This document shows positions 26,089 to 35,458 of a stretch of 64,000 nucleotides of DNA, in pieces. Made by a program: the position numbers and the translations under genes. The first letter of the stretch is position 1; the number at the start of each line of letters is the position of its first letter. The notes below the pieces were generated by a model. That model had not been told where the DNA came from and did no database searches. It saw nothing but the letters and a program-made list of their open reading frames with translations. This stretch comes from Terriglobales bacterium (lineage in GTDB: Bacteria; Acidobacteriota; Terriglobia; Terriglobales; Acidobacteriaceae): NCBI GenBank assembly GCA_035651655.1, contig DASRFG010000011.1:1-64000 (forward strand), in the 5' to 3' direction.

Positions 26089-26790
26089 TTACAAATCGCC
26101 GCCATAAATTGGAATCGCGGCGCCATTAACGTCCTTGCCCGCTTCGACCGCCAACCACACGATCAGGCTTGCCACGTTTGCGGGCTGCACCCATTTTGAA
26201 AAATCTGCCTTTGACATGGCTTGGCGGTTCGCCGGAGTGTCCATGGTGCCCGGCAGGATTACGTTGGCCGTAATGCCAGTATCCCTGTTCTCCAGCGCCA
26301 CGGTGCGAATCAGCGCTACCAGTGCTGCCTTGGATGCGCTGTATGCGCCAACTCCCGCCCCCGGCTCCAGCGCTGCGCGGCTCCCTATGGCGATGATCCT
26401 CCCACCTTTGCTCTTGCGCATTTGCGGAATCACCGCGCGTAAGAGGTAAAACGCGCTGTTCAGGTTCATGTCCAGCATGCGTTGGAAAGTGACGTCATCG
26501 GTATCGCCGACTGTTTTCCCTCCCGCGAAGCCACCTACCAAATGGACAAATATATCGAGCTTGCCGGAGCGAGAAACCGCGGCATCTACCGTGTTTTTGG
26601 CCGCCTCGGCATCCGTGATATTCGCTGCTAACGCCACAAACGATGGGTGCTTAAAGTCCGACTGTTTAACGCTGGGTGACACGCCGAGTACCAACGCCCC
26701 CGCCTGCAGCAGCGCCGGTGTGACTGCATTTCCCAGCCCTCCGTTCGCGCCGGTCACGAGCGCAACCTTACCCTTCAAGCTCTGTTCCAT
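26089..26790 (-). CDS. SDR-family oxidoreductase
   Basis: A 233-residue short-chain dehydrogenase. TGANGGLG (residues 13-20), the active-site segment with IGS near residue 136, Tyr150 and Lys154 in YSASK, and the start of the substrate loop (PGTMDTPANRQAM) are present. The usual NNAG is replaced by HLVGG. The last residues, IPIYGGDL, take the place of the common PVDGG. Probably cytoplasmic and NAD(P)-dependent; the substrate is unknown. Followed upstream on the same strand by the Oar-like receptor gene, but a strong terminator separates them. Confidence 0.88.
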   Translation of the reverse strand: MEQSLKGKVALVTGANGGLGNAVTPALLQAGALVLGVSPSVKQSDFKHPSFVALAANITDAEAAKNTVDAAVSRSGKLDIFVHLVGGFAGGKTVGDTDDVTFQRMLDMNLNSAFYLLRAVIPQMRKSKGGRIIAIGSRAALEPGAGVGAYSASKAALVALIRTVALENRDTGITANVILPGTMDTPANRQAMSKADFSKWVQPANVASLIVWLAVEAGKDVNGAAIPIYGGDL

Positions 26791-26828
26791 GGCGTGAGGT
26801 GCTCCTGAAGATTGATTCTAAGCGGCGG

Positions 26829-26855
26829 AAAAAAAGGTGGTCCACTGGGACCACC
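26829..26855 (-). terminator. Rho-independent terminator after the Oar-like receptor gene
   Basis: Read on the minus strand: GGTGGTCC, a CAGT loop and GGACCACC form a perfect 8-bp stem followed by seven T residues. It begins 20 nt beyond the receptor stop codon, before the SDR gene. Confidence 0.9.
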
Positions 26856-26874
26856 ACCGGTGCAAGAGTGCTAT

Positions 26875-29673
26875 CTAGAAAGCCACGCGCAATCCCAGCT
26901 GCAATTGCCGCGCCGGAGAAATGATGTCTGTGGGCTTGCCGAAAGCTGACCCGGGATTCTGCAGGGTGCCGCAATTTATGGCGGTGGCAGAACATCCGGC
27001 ATTCAACGCTCCAATGTACGACTCAGCGTCAAAATTCGCATGATTCACCACATTGAACATGTCCACCGTGGGACTCAAGGTCACCCGCTCACCAATCTTG
27101 AAAGGCCGTGACAACCTGGTGTCCCAGATGTAGGTGGAGGCTGAACGACCGGCATTGCGCCCCACTCCCGCTGGACGGTCCTTCACGTGGCCATCTCCAT
27201 TGTTGTCCAGACCGGTTGTGATGTTGAACGGTCGCCCACTCTGCATGGAGATAATGTTTGAAGTCTCGAACCCGAGCGGCAGCCTGATGATTCCGCTGAG
27301 CACGAAGCGGTGACGCGCATCGCGCAAGGTGGGGCCTTTATCAGCGAAAAGATTGTTGCTGTCCTGCGGCACTCCCGGCTCGAAAATATCGTCCGATAAG
27401 CTAACCGCTTTTGAAAGCGTGTAGGAAAGTTGGAATTGAAAGTTCTGCGTCAGGTTCTTGCGCGCGCTTACTTGCATAGCATTGTAGTGACTTATATTTG
27501 TGGTTTCGAAGCTGCTGAAGAGTCCTAGTCCGGGGAATTTTGCCGCCCCCGGGTTCAGCTCTCGGGTAATCCAACCATGCAGGCCAAGAACGTGAACGTA
27601 AGTCGCATCCAGCACTATTCCTGCCGGCAGCTGCTGTCCCACTCCGATCGAGTATTGCTCGGTATAAGGTTGGTGTACGGCGCCAGAAATCGCGAACCCA
27701 CCTGGGGTCTGGGCCGCGGAAAACGCCGGATCCGATAAGCTCGGCTGCGCCGGCGTGAAAAAGCCAAACAGATACTTCACTCCATCGAAGGTCCTGTCGA
27801 TGTAAGAGATTTCCCAGGGAGTCGAGTCGTAGTAGATTCCGAATCCCCCCCGCAAGACGGTGTGGCCATTACCCAGCACGTCATAAGCGAATCCAGCTCG
27901 CGGACCGAAATCCAACTTGGGTGTCTCCCTCGTGCGGCTATTAAAGAATGGTGCCAGGCCCTCCAGCGGGTGGTGGAATCCGGCATCGATAAATCCGCTC
28001 TCGTGCTCATAGCGAAGGCCCAGATTCAGCGTCAGGCGGCGGTTGACCTTCCAGTCATCCTGAACGTAGTAAGCCATCTGCCAGGTGGTCGTGCCTTTTT
28101 CTACGGTTGAGCCCAACCCTTTCAGAGCGAACGAGAGATGGCCTGGAATCGAACTGGTGCAGCTCACCGGATTTACAAAATCCGGGAGGCATTTGATCCC
28201 TGGATCATCCTGGTCAAAGATAAATACGCCATTCTTGAACAGGTCAAACAGCGCGTTGTACTTGATCCGCGGATTCAGGTCGGTACCGAATTTCAGGTTA
28301 TGTACCCCGTGCCAGTTCCCCATAGTGGAGACATCGTCGCGGAACTGCAGCCGGTCTTGCTGCACATTTTGCGGTGTAGAAGCATTCTGTCCGATTACGA
28401 CCGATGGGAAACGCAGGTTGATCCCGTGGCTTGTCGGAACCAGGTTGTTAATGAATCGGTTGAAGTGCACCACAAACTGGTTCAGTGTCCGTGCAGAGGC
28501 CACCCAGGTATGGGTACCTTGCCACGAGATGTTTTCATTGGTTGCCTTCTGGAATGCGCTTGCTGCAGGGGGGCCACCAACGGAGATGTTGGGATCAATG
28601 CGCAAGCCTTCGGTCGAAGAGTTCCGCTGGAAGGTACCACGGAAACTAAAAGTCTGCGCCGCATTCAAGTGATGGTCGAATTTGGCGACCATCAGCAGGT
28701 CGCGAAATGGGGCAGGAAACGCCCCCTCAAATTGCGGAAACACACCCCCTGTGTTCACCGTCTGACTCTTCTGCTGGCGGTTTCTCTCAAAGGCAAAAAA
28801 TCCAAACGTCTTGTCGTGAATGATCGGACCGCCCGCCGCGGCCCCGAACTGTTCGCGATCGAAATCCGGCTTGGTCTGCTCAAAAAATCCTCGTGCCTGC
28901 AGGTCCTTATGGCGAAACAGCAGAAATCCGCTGCCGTGCACGTCATTGGTTCCGGACTTGGTTATCACGTTGACGAACGGTCCAGAGGAATGGCCGTACT
29001 CCGCCGAAAACTGGTTGCTGATGACTTGGAATTCCTGAATGGCATCTTCCGGCACCAGCCCCACCGGCCCGCCCACGATATTGTCATTGAAGTTCCCGCC
29101 ATCAATGCTGATTCCCGAACTGCGCGCCGTTGCTCCCCCTGCAACGACGCCGCCGTATAGCCTTTTCGTCGGGTCATACGAAGGAGAAGGAGCCACGCCG
29201 GGAATCAGGTTGGCGAGTTGCTGAAAGTTTCGGTCATTCACCGGCAGATCTGCAATTTGGGCCTGGCTTACGCCCTCTGCCACCTGGAACGACGAAGTAT
29301 CAACCTGCGTAATTTCACTGCTGACGTTCACCTGCTCGCTCTGGCCCGCGACTTTGAGCACCAGGTTGGCAGTTAGCGTGTCCCCAACCGTCAGCACTAC
29401 CTTAAGCGCCTCGTTGCTGAAGCCGCTTTTCGCGGCCCGCACTTCATATTGGCCACGCGGCAACAAGTTGAAGCGATAAAAACCTTCGCTATTCGTAGTC
29501 ATCGTTCGCGACAACCCGGTTTCCAGATTGGCGGCGGTCACGTTGGCATTGGCCACCACAGCGCCCGAGGGATCGGTAACCGTACCTTGAAGATTGGACG
29601 TCACCACTTGGGCGTGAACTGCTAGGGCAAACACGATGCAAAGGGTAGACGCGAACAGGCCTTTGGTTTTCAC
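26875..29673 (-). CDS. Oar-like TonB-dependent receptor with carboxypeptidase-like domain
   Basis: A 932-residue outer-membrane protein. After a signal peptide (LFASTLCIVFALAVHAQ) comes a carboxypeptidase regulatory-like beta-sandwich (about residues 25-110: LQGTVTDPSGAVVANANVTA, FYRFNLLPRGQYEVRA). A plug domain follows (DLPVNDRNFQQLANLIPGV, with EFQVISNQFSAEYGHSSG typical of the Oar group), then a long barrel ending in an aromatic residue (LQLGLRVAF). This family is strongly expanded in Acidobacteriota and is thought to import large substrates such as oligosaccharides or peptides. The ligand is not readable. A terminator follows. Confidence 0.9.
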   Translation of the reverse strand: MKTKGLFASTLCIVFALAVHAQVVTSNLQGTVTDPSGAVVANANVTAANLETGLSRTMTTNSEGFYRFNLLPRGQYEVRAAKSGFSNEALKVVLTVGDTLTANLVLKVAGQSEQVNVSSEITQVDTSSFQVAEGVSQAQIADLPVNDRNFQQLANLIPGVAPSPSYDPTKRLYGGVVAGGATARSSGISIDGGNFNDNIVGGPVGLVPEDAIQEFQVISNQFSAEYGHSSGPFVNVITKSGTNDVHGSGFLLFRHKDLQARGFFEQTKPDFDREQFGAAAGGPIIHDKTFGFFAFERNRQQKSQTVNTGGVFPQFEGAFPAPFRDLLMVAKFDHHLNAAQTFSFRGTFQRNSSTEGLRIDPNISVGGPPAASAFQKATNENISWQGTHTWVASARTLNQFVVHFNRFINNLVPTSHGINLRFPSVVIGQNASTPQNVQQDRLQFRDDVSTMGNWHGVHNLKFGTDLNPRIKYNALFDLFKNGVFIFDQDDPGIKCLPDFVNPVSCTSSIPGHLSFALKGLGSTVEKGTTTWQMAYYVQDDWKVNRRLTLNLGLRYEHESGFIDAGFHHPLEGLAPFFNSRTRETPKLDFGPRAGFAYDVLGNGHTVLRGGFGIYYDSTPWEISYIDRTFDGVKYLFGFFTPAQPSLSDPAFSAAQTPGGFAISGAVHQPYTEQYSIGVGQQLPAGIVLDATYVHVLGLHGWITRELNPGAAKFPGLGLFSSFETTNISHYNAMQVSARKNLTQNFQFQLSYTLSKAVSLSDDIFEPGVPQDSNNLFADKGPTLRDARHRFVLSGIIRLPLGFETSNIISMQSGRPFNITTGLDNNGDGHVKDRPAGVGRNAGRSASTYIWDTRLSRPFKIGERVTLSPTVDMFNVVNHANFDAESYIGALNAGCSATAINCGTLQNPGSAFGKPTDIISPARQLQLGLRVAF

Positions 29674-29851
29674 GGGGGGAACCTCTCTCTTTCTATTAGT
29701 AGGCCGGGAGAATGCTCTTGCTATGAAATTGGGCTAAGGCTAGATAAGAACGCAATCGCTGTCAACAGAAATCCGCCCGACATAAACACTTACAAGACGT
29801 TAGGAGAGAGATCTCATCCGTCACTTTAAACAATCGCAACAGGCAATTGTC

Positions 29852-31243
29852 CTAGATTGATCCCTGGGTATTCCTTCGCAGAAATTGTCCATGCCCTACT
29901 CGCCCTTTAAATGAATTGTCTTCGATTACCACATCGCCGCGACACAGCACCGTCGTCGGGGTGCCGGTCACTTTAATTCCTTCAAACATCGAGTAATCCA
30001 CTCGCATGTGGTGCGTCTTTGCACTGATGGTGTGCTCGCGTTTTGGGTCGAAGATAACCAGATCGGCGTCGCTGCCCACGGCGATGGTTCCTTTTCGCGG
30101 ATAAAGCCCAAAGAGTTTCGCCGGCATAGTTGAAACCAACTCTACAAAACGATTCACGCTGAACCGCCCGGCAGCTACGCCGCCGCTGTAGACCAGGCTG
30201 AGCCGGTGTTCGATTCCCGGGCCGCCGTTAGGAATCTTCGTAAAATCACCTTTCCCCAGTTCCTTCTGTTCTTTGAAGCAGAACGGGCAGTGGTCTGTCG
30301 AGACCACCTGCAAATGGTCGCGCTGAAGGCCCGCCCACAGCTTCTCCTGGTGCCATTTTTCGCGCAGCGGCGGGGTGAACACATACTTGGCGCCTTCGAA
30401 GCCAGGAACGTCGAAGTTTTCGATCGAAAGATAAAGATATTGCGGGCAGGTCTCTGCATAGACGGGCAATCCGCGATCGCGCGCCTCGCGAACTTTTTCC
30501 AGAGCTTCATTGCAGCTCAGATGGACGATATACACCGGCGCGCCCGCCATTTCTGCCAAAGCAATCGCCCGCGCCGTAGCTTCTGCCTCGGCGGTGGTCG
30601 GCCGGGTGAGCGCATGATATTTAGGCGCGGTCTTGCCCTCTGCCAGAGCCTGCTTAACGATTACATCAATCGCGCCGCCATTCTCCGCGTGCATGCAAAC
30701 CATCGCCCCCTGCTTCGCGGCAGCCTGAAAAGCTTTGAAGATGCTGGCGTCATCTAGCATGAAAACGCCGGGATACGCCATGAACAGCTTGAAGCTGGTC
30801 ACGCCTTCGCGCACCAAAGCCTTCATCTCTTCGAGACGCGCGTCCGGCAGATCGGTGATGATGCAGTGGAAGGCATAATCGCAGACTGCTTTGGATGAGG
30901 CCTTCGCCATCCACGTATCGAATGCAGTTCGCAGCGACTGCCCCTTGTACTGGATCGCAAAATCAATCAGCGTCGTGGTGCCCCCGAAGGCTGCCGCCCG
31001 CGTTCCCGTCTCGAAATCGTCAGCGCTGGTTGTTCCTCCGAACGGCATGTCCAGGTGGGTGTGGACATCAATTCCGCCCGGCATCACGTATTTACCCGGC
31101 GCATCTATCACCCGGCGAGCATTGTTGGCCGGCAGCTCCTTCGCAATCGCCGAGACTTTGCCATCCGCGATCCCAACATCTGCAAGATAGCTGTCTGACG
31201 CGTTAACCACGGTTCCGCCTCGAATGAGGCTATCGAAAGCCAT
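29852..31243 (-). CDS. hydA: Dihydropyrimidinase
   Basis: A 463-residue amidohydrolase that opens dihydrouracil or dihydrothymine to N-carbamoyl-beta-alanine or its methyl analogue, step two of reductive pyrimidine breakdown. The binuclear zinc site is complete by motif: His61 and His63 (DVHTHLD), the carbamylated Lys152 (SFKLFMAYPG), His185 (MHAENG), a His in VHLSC near residue 240 and Asp in STDHCPF. The substrate-binding Tyr lies near the carbamylated Lys (MAYPG). The length is normal. Close by are a beta-ureidopropionase and an NCS1 carrier, which supports the pathway; a hydantoinase specificity is the alternative. Confidence 0.92.
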   Translation of the reverse strand: MAFDSLIRGGTVVNASDSYLADVGIADGKVSAIAKELPANNARRVIDAPGKYVMPGGIDVHTHLDMPFGGTTSADDFETGTRAAAFGGTTTLIDFAIQYKGQSLRTAFDTWMAKASSKAVCDYAFHCIITDLPDARLEEMKALVREGVTSFKLFMAYPGVFMLDDASIFKAFQAAAKQGAMVCMHAENGGAIDVIVKQALAEGKTAPKYHALTRPTTAEAEATARAIALAEMAGAPVYIVHLSCNEALEKVREARDRGLPVYAETCPQYLYLSIENFDVPGFEGAKYVFTPPLREKWHQEKLWAGLQRDHLQVVSTDHCPFCFKEQKELGKGDFTKIPNGGPGIEHRLSLVYSGGVAAGRFSVNRFVELVSTMPAKLFGLYPRKGTIAVGSDADLVIFDPKREHTISAKTHHMRVDYSMFEGIKVTGTPTTVLCRGDVVIEDNSFKGRVGHGQFLRRNTQGSI

Positions 31244-31320
31244 GATCCTCCTCAGATGAAAAGTCGCGCATGCATTTTATGCTAACCTGCTTTCCTTAAG
31301 CGCAACCTCCGGAACAAGCC

Positions 31321-32349
31321 ATGAAATTCGGCTTCACTTTAAAACCCGATCTTTCCGTGGAGCGCATCATCGGCCTTACCCGGCAGGCCGAGAAGGCAGG
31401 CTTTGAATACGGCTGGATATTCGACTCGCATGTTCTGTGGAAGGAACCGTATCCGCTGCTGACGCTGATGGCCAGCAACAGCCGCTCTCTGCGATTGGGC
31501 ACGTGCGTGACCAATCCTGCGGTGCGCGACATCACTGTCACCGCCAGTCTCTTTGCCACCCTGAACTTGATTTCGGGCGGCCGCATGGAACTGGGCATTG
31601 GACGCGGCGACAGCTCGCGCCGAGTACTGGGAAAACCGCCGGTGACATCCGCGCACCTCGAAGAAGCTGTGCGCACATTTCGCGACTTGACCGGCGGTCG
31701 TGAGATCAACTACGAGGGTCAACCTACGCGCATTACCTGGGCCGAGGGCTCGCCTCCAGTGTGGATCGCGGGCTACGGCCCGAAGGTCTTGAATCTTGCA
31801 GGCCGCATTGCCGACGGCGTAATCCTGCAGTTCGCCGATCCCGACCTTATTTCCTGGTGCGTCGGCTTTGTCCGCCAGGGAGCTCGCGAAGCTGGTCGCG
31901 ATCCGGCAAAGATCGAAATCATGGCCGCGGCGCCGGCGTGGCTTTCTAGCGATCTCCCGGCAGCGCGTGATCGCGTGCGCTGGTTTCCGGCGCTGGTCTC
32001 CAATCACGTGGTTGATCTCATCTCCCGCTACAAACCCGAAGAGTTGCCAAGTTCGCTCACCGCCTACGTGCGCAACCGTGAAGGCTACGATTATCGTCAC
32101 CACTGCGAAGTGGACAGCGACAACAAGAGCTTTGTTTCCGATGATGTGGTTGACCGGTTTTGCCTGGTTGGTCCCGCGAAAGATCAAATTGCCAAGCTGC
32201 GGCAACTTGAAAAGGTAGGAGTCACACAGTTCAACCTTTACTTGATGTCAGGAGAGGAAGAGAAAGCGCTGGACCAGTTCAGCCGTGAGGTTGTTAGTAC
32301 CTTTCAGAAACAGCCCGCAGCCAAGACGGCCTCGCGCAAGCCGGCATAG
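31321..32349 (+). CDS. TIGR03842-like luciferase-family (LLM) oxidoreductase
   Basis: A 342-residue TIM-barrel flavin/F420-type oxidoreductase. Signatures: KFGFTLKPDLSVERIIGLTRQAEKAGF, WIFDSHVLWKEPYPLLTLMA, LGTCVTNPAVRDITVTASLFATLN, GRMELGIGRGDSSRR, and PPVWIAGYGPKVLNLAGRIADGVILQ. From memory this matches the family TIGR03842, commonly found with dihydropyrimidinase genes, where its role is unproven; it might take part in pyrimidine ring reduction or oxygenation. Whether it uses FMN or F420 cannot be seen. Divergent from the dihydropyrimidinase gene across a 77-bp spacer, so the two probably share a control region. Confidence 0.85.
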   Translation: MKFGFTLKPDLSVERIIGLTRQAEKAGFEYGWIFDSHVLWKEPYPLLTLMASNSRSLRLGTCVTNPAVRDITVTASLFATLNLISGGRMELGIGRGDSSRRVLGKPPVTSAHLEEAVRTFRDLTGGREINYEGQPTRITWAEGSPPVWIAGYGPKVLNLAGRIADGVILQFADPDLISWCVGFVRQGAREAGRDPAKIEIMAAAPAWLSSDLPAARDRVRWFPALVSNHVVDLISRYKPEELPSSLTAYVRNREGYDYRHHCEVDSDNKSFVSDDVVDRFCLVGPAKDQIAKLRQLEKVGVTQFNLYLMSGEEEKALDQFSREVVSTFQKQPAAKTASRKPA

Positions 32350-32519
32350 TCAGACGCGTTTAGAGAGTCCCAAACACCTCCGCCTCAGAAACTCGGGCCC
32401 ATCTCTGTAAGCTCTCGTGTGTTCGAAACTCCCGTGGCGCTCGACATTCCAAACGTGCTTATATTACGGTTCAACAACTGTCCACACCAGCCCTCGACCA
32501 GAGTTCAGGAGGCGGCCCC

Positions 32520-32831
32520 ATGATTAAGGTCACCGTGATGTATCCCAACAGTGAAGGCGGTACCTTTAACATGGATTACTACTGCAAGAAACACATCGCC
32601 ATGGTTCAACGGCTCCTCGGCAAGGCGTTGAAAGGTGTAGCGGTGGAGCAAGGCATCGGCGGCATGGAGCCAGGATCGTGCCCCGCGTTTCTAGCAATCG
32701 GTCAACTGCTTTTCGATTCTGTCGACGCTTTTCGGTCGAGCTTCGCCCCACACGCACAGGAGATTGTTGGCGATATTCCAAATTACACGAACTCCCGTCC
32801 GACTATTCAGATCAGCGATGTGAAGCTGTAG
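32520..32831 (+). CDS. EthD-family protein
   Basis: A 103-residue ferredoxin-like-fold (dimeric alpha/beta-barrel) protein of the EthD family. Typical features are IKVTVMYPNSEGGTFNMDYY, KKHIAMVQRLLG with the conserved His, AIGQLLFDSVDAFRSSF, and IPNYTNSRPTIQISDV. EthD homologues aid cytochrome P450 ether degradation, but most have no defined activity. The ATG at 32520 is preceded by GGAGGCGG. Its 3' end overlaps the convergent NCS1 gene by 20 nt. Confidence 0.88.
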   Translation: MIKVTVMYPNSEGGTFNMDYYCKKHIAMVQRLLGKALKGVAVEQGIGGMEPGSCPAFLAIGQLLFDSVDAFRSSFAPHAQEIVGDIPNYTNSRPTIQISDVKL

Positions 32832-34287
32832 GGACGTGGCCGACCGCCTCCCCGCGCATCACCGCCCAATAGACCACAAACGCTATTCCGAATCCCACGA
32901 ACCAGGAATAATCGTAGAGCACTCTGATTGACGGGACCACTAATCCCACCAGGGCCAGCCCCGATCCCAAAGCCAGCGCGACCACGGCTCGCCAGTTAAT
33001 TCCGCCGGAATATTCGTATGCTCCCCCGCGCAAATAAAGATCATCAACCGCCAACTCTCGGCGGCGAATAATGAAGTAATCGCAAATCATGATTCCCGCC
33101 ACTGGGCCGAGAAACGCGGCGTAACCTCCCAGCCAGCCCAGAATGAAGGTCTTGTAGTTGGCCAGCAGCTTCCACGGCATCATGGCAATCCCGGCGAAGC
33201 ATGTGATCACGCCACCGGTGCGAAAGCTGATCAGCCGCGGCCGCAGATTGGAGAAATCATTCGCCGGCGAAACCACATTGGCGCCGATGTTGACGTTGAG
33301 CGTGGCCAGCAAAATCGCCAGCAGCGCAATCACCACTGCGATCGGCGAATGAAAGCGGCTCAAAAGTTGTACCGGGTCCCATATCGCGGTCCCATAGATC
33401 ACAACGGTAGCCGAGGTCACGGCAATGCCGATAAATGAATACAGCGTCATGGTTGCGGGCAGCGCGATTGCCTGACCGATCGCCTGCTGTCGCAATGAAC
33501 GCGAAAAGCGCGTGAAATCCGGGATATTTAGCGACACCGTTGCCCAGAAACCAACCGTCCCATTCAGCGCCGGGATGAGAAATTTCAGAAACTCCGAAGT
33601 GGTCTGGAAGCGGGAAGGCGCGCCTAGCATTGGCCCAAATCCGCCTGCTGCTCGATAAGCCCACAACAAAAGTGCTATGCCTACGGCCAGCAACACCGGA
33701 GCGCTCACGCCTTGCAGAAAGCGGATGTACTCGATGCCTTTCAAGATCACAGCCAGATTGATGATCCAGAACGCGAAAAAGCAGATTCCTGTGGCGTGCG
33801 GCACGTTTCTCCACGACGGCCAGAGCGTCGCAATTAGAGTATTGATGGCCTCGCCGCCGATCCAGGTCTGAATCCCGAACCAGCCGCACGCCACTAATGC
33901 CCGCAGCAGGGCAGCGATGTTCGCTCCCAGCACGCCGAATGGTGCACGAGCCAGCACCGGAAATGGAATTCCATACTTCGCGCCGGGATGCGAATTCAGC
34001 AGCATCGGCGCCAGCACGATGCAGTTGCCGACGAACACCGTGAGCACCGCCTGCTTCCAGTCCATCCCGCCCTGAATCATGCTGGCTGCCAGCATGTACG
34101 TCAGGATGTTCACCGACATCGAAATCCACAGTGCGGCGTAGTTGTATGTGCCCCAGGTGCGACGCTCAGGCGGTACCGGCGCCAGATCAGGGTTGTAGAG
34201 CGGACTGCTCTCGATGCTCCTCTTAGCGGGGTTCGACGCAGCCGCAGAACTTTGGGTGCCGGACATGGTCTCGAATGTGACCGACAT
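32812..34287 (-). CDS. NCS1-family nucleobase:cation symporter
   Basis: A 491-residue, about 12-helix carrier of the NCS1 family, which imports uracil, hydantoin, allantoin or cytosine with H+ or Na+. Features: RRTWGTYNYAALWISMSVNI (first helix), GAKYGIPFPVLARAPFGVLGANI, ACGWFGIQTWIGGEAI, NIPDFTRFSRS, ANVVSPANDFSNLRP, and GPVAGIMICDYFIIRRREL. These fit the Mhp1/FurA type. I chose the ATG at 34287; GTG at 34305 is possible. Flanked by dihydropyrimidinase, LLM oxidoreductase and beta-ureidopropionase genes, so uracil, thymine or dihydropyrimidine uptake is the best guess. Confidence 0.9.
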   Translation of the reverse strand: MSVTFETMSGTQSSAAASNPAKRSIESSPLYNPDLAPVPPERRTWGTYNYAALWISMSVNILTYMLAASMIQGGMDWKQAVLTVFVGNCIVLAPMLLNSHPGAKYGIPFPVLARAPFGVLGANIAALLRALVACGWFGIQTWIGGEAINTLIATLWPSWRNVPHATGICFFAFWIINLAVILKGIEYIRFLQGVSAPVLLAVGIALLLWAYRAAGGFGPMLGAPSRFQTTSEFLKFLIPALNGTVGFWATVSLNIPDFTRFSRSLRQQAIGQAIALPATMTLYSFIGIAVTSATVVIYGTAIWDPVQLLSRFHSPIAVVIALLAILLATLNVNIGANVVSPANDFSNLRPRLISFRTGGVITCFAGIAMMPWKLLANYKTFILGWLGGYAAFLGPVAGIMICDYFIIRRRELAVDDLYLRGGAYEYSGGINWRAVVALALGSGLALVGLVVPSIRVLYDYSWFVGFGIAFVVYWAVMRGEAVGHVPTASHR

Positions 34288-34470
34288 GGTAAATCCAGTG
34301 GCCACTCACCCAACGAAGATTTTTATGACGAGTATTTCAGATCCCTATGGCAGCGGCATCTGCTCGAGATCCGAGAACACGTCGAGTAGCGGAGGGGGTG
34401 AGATTCAGTACAGCCCTAAGCGGAGGGCATTTTAGACAAGTCTCTTCCAACCAAGAAGACGAAGAAATAC

Positions 34471-35376
34471 TTAATCCGCCGCGGCCGCTTTTCCGCTTGT
34501 CTTGCCGGTTTGCGCGGTGATCGCATCGTACGTCTCCGGCCGCCGATCGCGGAAGAACTGCCAGACTTTGCGCACCTCGGTAATCATATCGAGATCGAGA
34601 TCGGCGACCAGAACTTCATCTTTGTTGCGGCTCGCTTGGGCAACAATTTTCCCGCGCGGATTACAGAAATAACTCTTGCCGTAGAATTCGCCGATGCTCC
34701 ACGGCTTCTCTTCGCCCACGCGATTGATCGCGCCCACGAAATAGCCGTTGGCGACGGCGTGAGCCGGCTGCTCCAGCTCCCATAAATATTCGGACAGCCC
34801 GGCCACCGTGGCCGACGGATTGAAAACAATCTCCGCCCCATTTAATCCTAAGATGCGCGCGCCTTCGGGGAAGTGACGGTCATAGCAAATGTAAACTCCT
34901 ACGCGCGCATATTTAGTGTCGAAAACCTCATATCCCATGTCCCCCGGCGTGAAATAAAACTTTTCCCAGAAACCAGGATGGCAGTGCGGGATGTGATGCT
35001 TACGATATTTCCCTAGGTATTTTCCATCGGCATCAATCACTGCGGCGGTATTGAAGTACAAGCCGGGCATCTGCTCCTCATACACCGGCACAACCATCAC
35101 CATCTGGTGGCGTTTGGCCAACTGCTGCATCGCCTTCAGGGTGGGGCCACCGGGCACCGGCTCGGCCATCTCGTACCAGCGCTCGTTTTGCTCCGCGCAA
35201 AAATACGGACCATAGAACAGCTCCTGCAGACAGAGGACCTTCACCTTCTTCCGCGCGGCCTGCTCAATCAGCGAGAAGTGCTTCTTCATCATCGCTTTCT
35301 TAATGTCTTCCAGCGAATGGTCGGCCCCCAGGGCGTTGCTCGCCTGGATCAGCCCACAGCGCACGATTCGTGGCAT
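34471..35376 (-). CDS. Beta-ureidopropionase-like nitrilase-superfamily amidase
   Basis: A 301-residue carbon-nitrogen hydrolase with the full Glu-Lys-Cys triad: Glu52 (CLQELFYGPYFC), Lys126 (KYRKHHIPH) and Cys164 (VYICYDRHFPEGAR). The sequence matches N-carbamoyl-beta-alanine amidohydrolases, which release ammonia, CO2 and beta-alanine as step three of reductive pyrimidine breakdown; N-carbamoylputrescine amidase is the related alternative. Expected cytoplasmic, oligomeric. The next gene on the same strand is the NCS1 carrier (gap of about 180 nt in the direction of transcription). The first enzyme of the route, dihydropyrimidine dehydrogenase, is not in the window. Confidence 0.9.
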   Translation of the reverse strand: MPRIVRCGLIQASNALGADHSLEDIKKAMMKKHFSLIEQAARKKVKVLCLQELFYGPYFCAEQNERWYEMAEPVPGGPTLKAMQQLAKRHQMVMVVPVYEEQMPGLYFNTAAVIDADGKYLGKYRKHHIPHCHPGFWEKFYFTPGDMGYEVFDTKYARVGVYICYDRHFPEGARILGLNGAEIVFNPSATVAGLSEYLWELEQPAHAVANGYFVGAINRVGEEKPWSIGEFYGKSYFCNPRGKIVAQASRNKDEVLVADLDLDMITEVRKVWQFFRDRRPETYDAITAQTGKTSGKAAAAD

Positions 35377-35458
35377 CGGGTACCTCCGGAAGGGAACTAT
35401 CGAGGCAGAAACTATAGCAGAGGAGCGAGCGCGCTAGCGCCGGCGTGGCATCCAGCAA

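Noticed and set aside
26829-26855. Terminator for the SDR gene at 26089
   Set aside because: The U-run orientation fits transcription from the receptor gene; the SDR ends far away at 26089.
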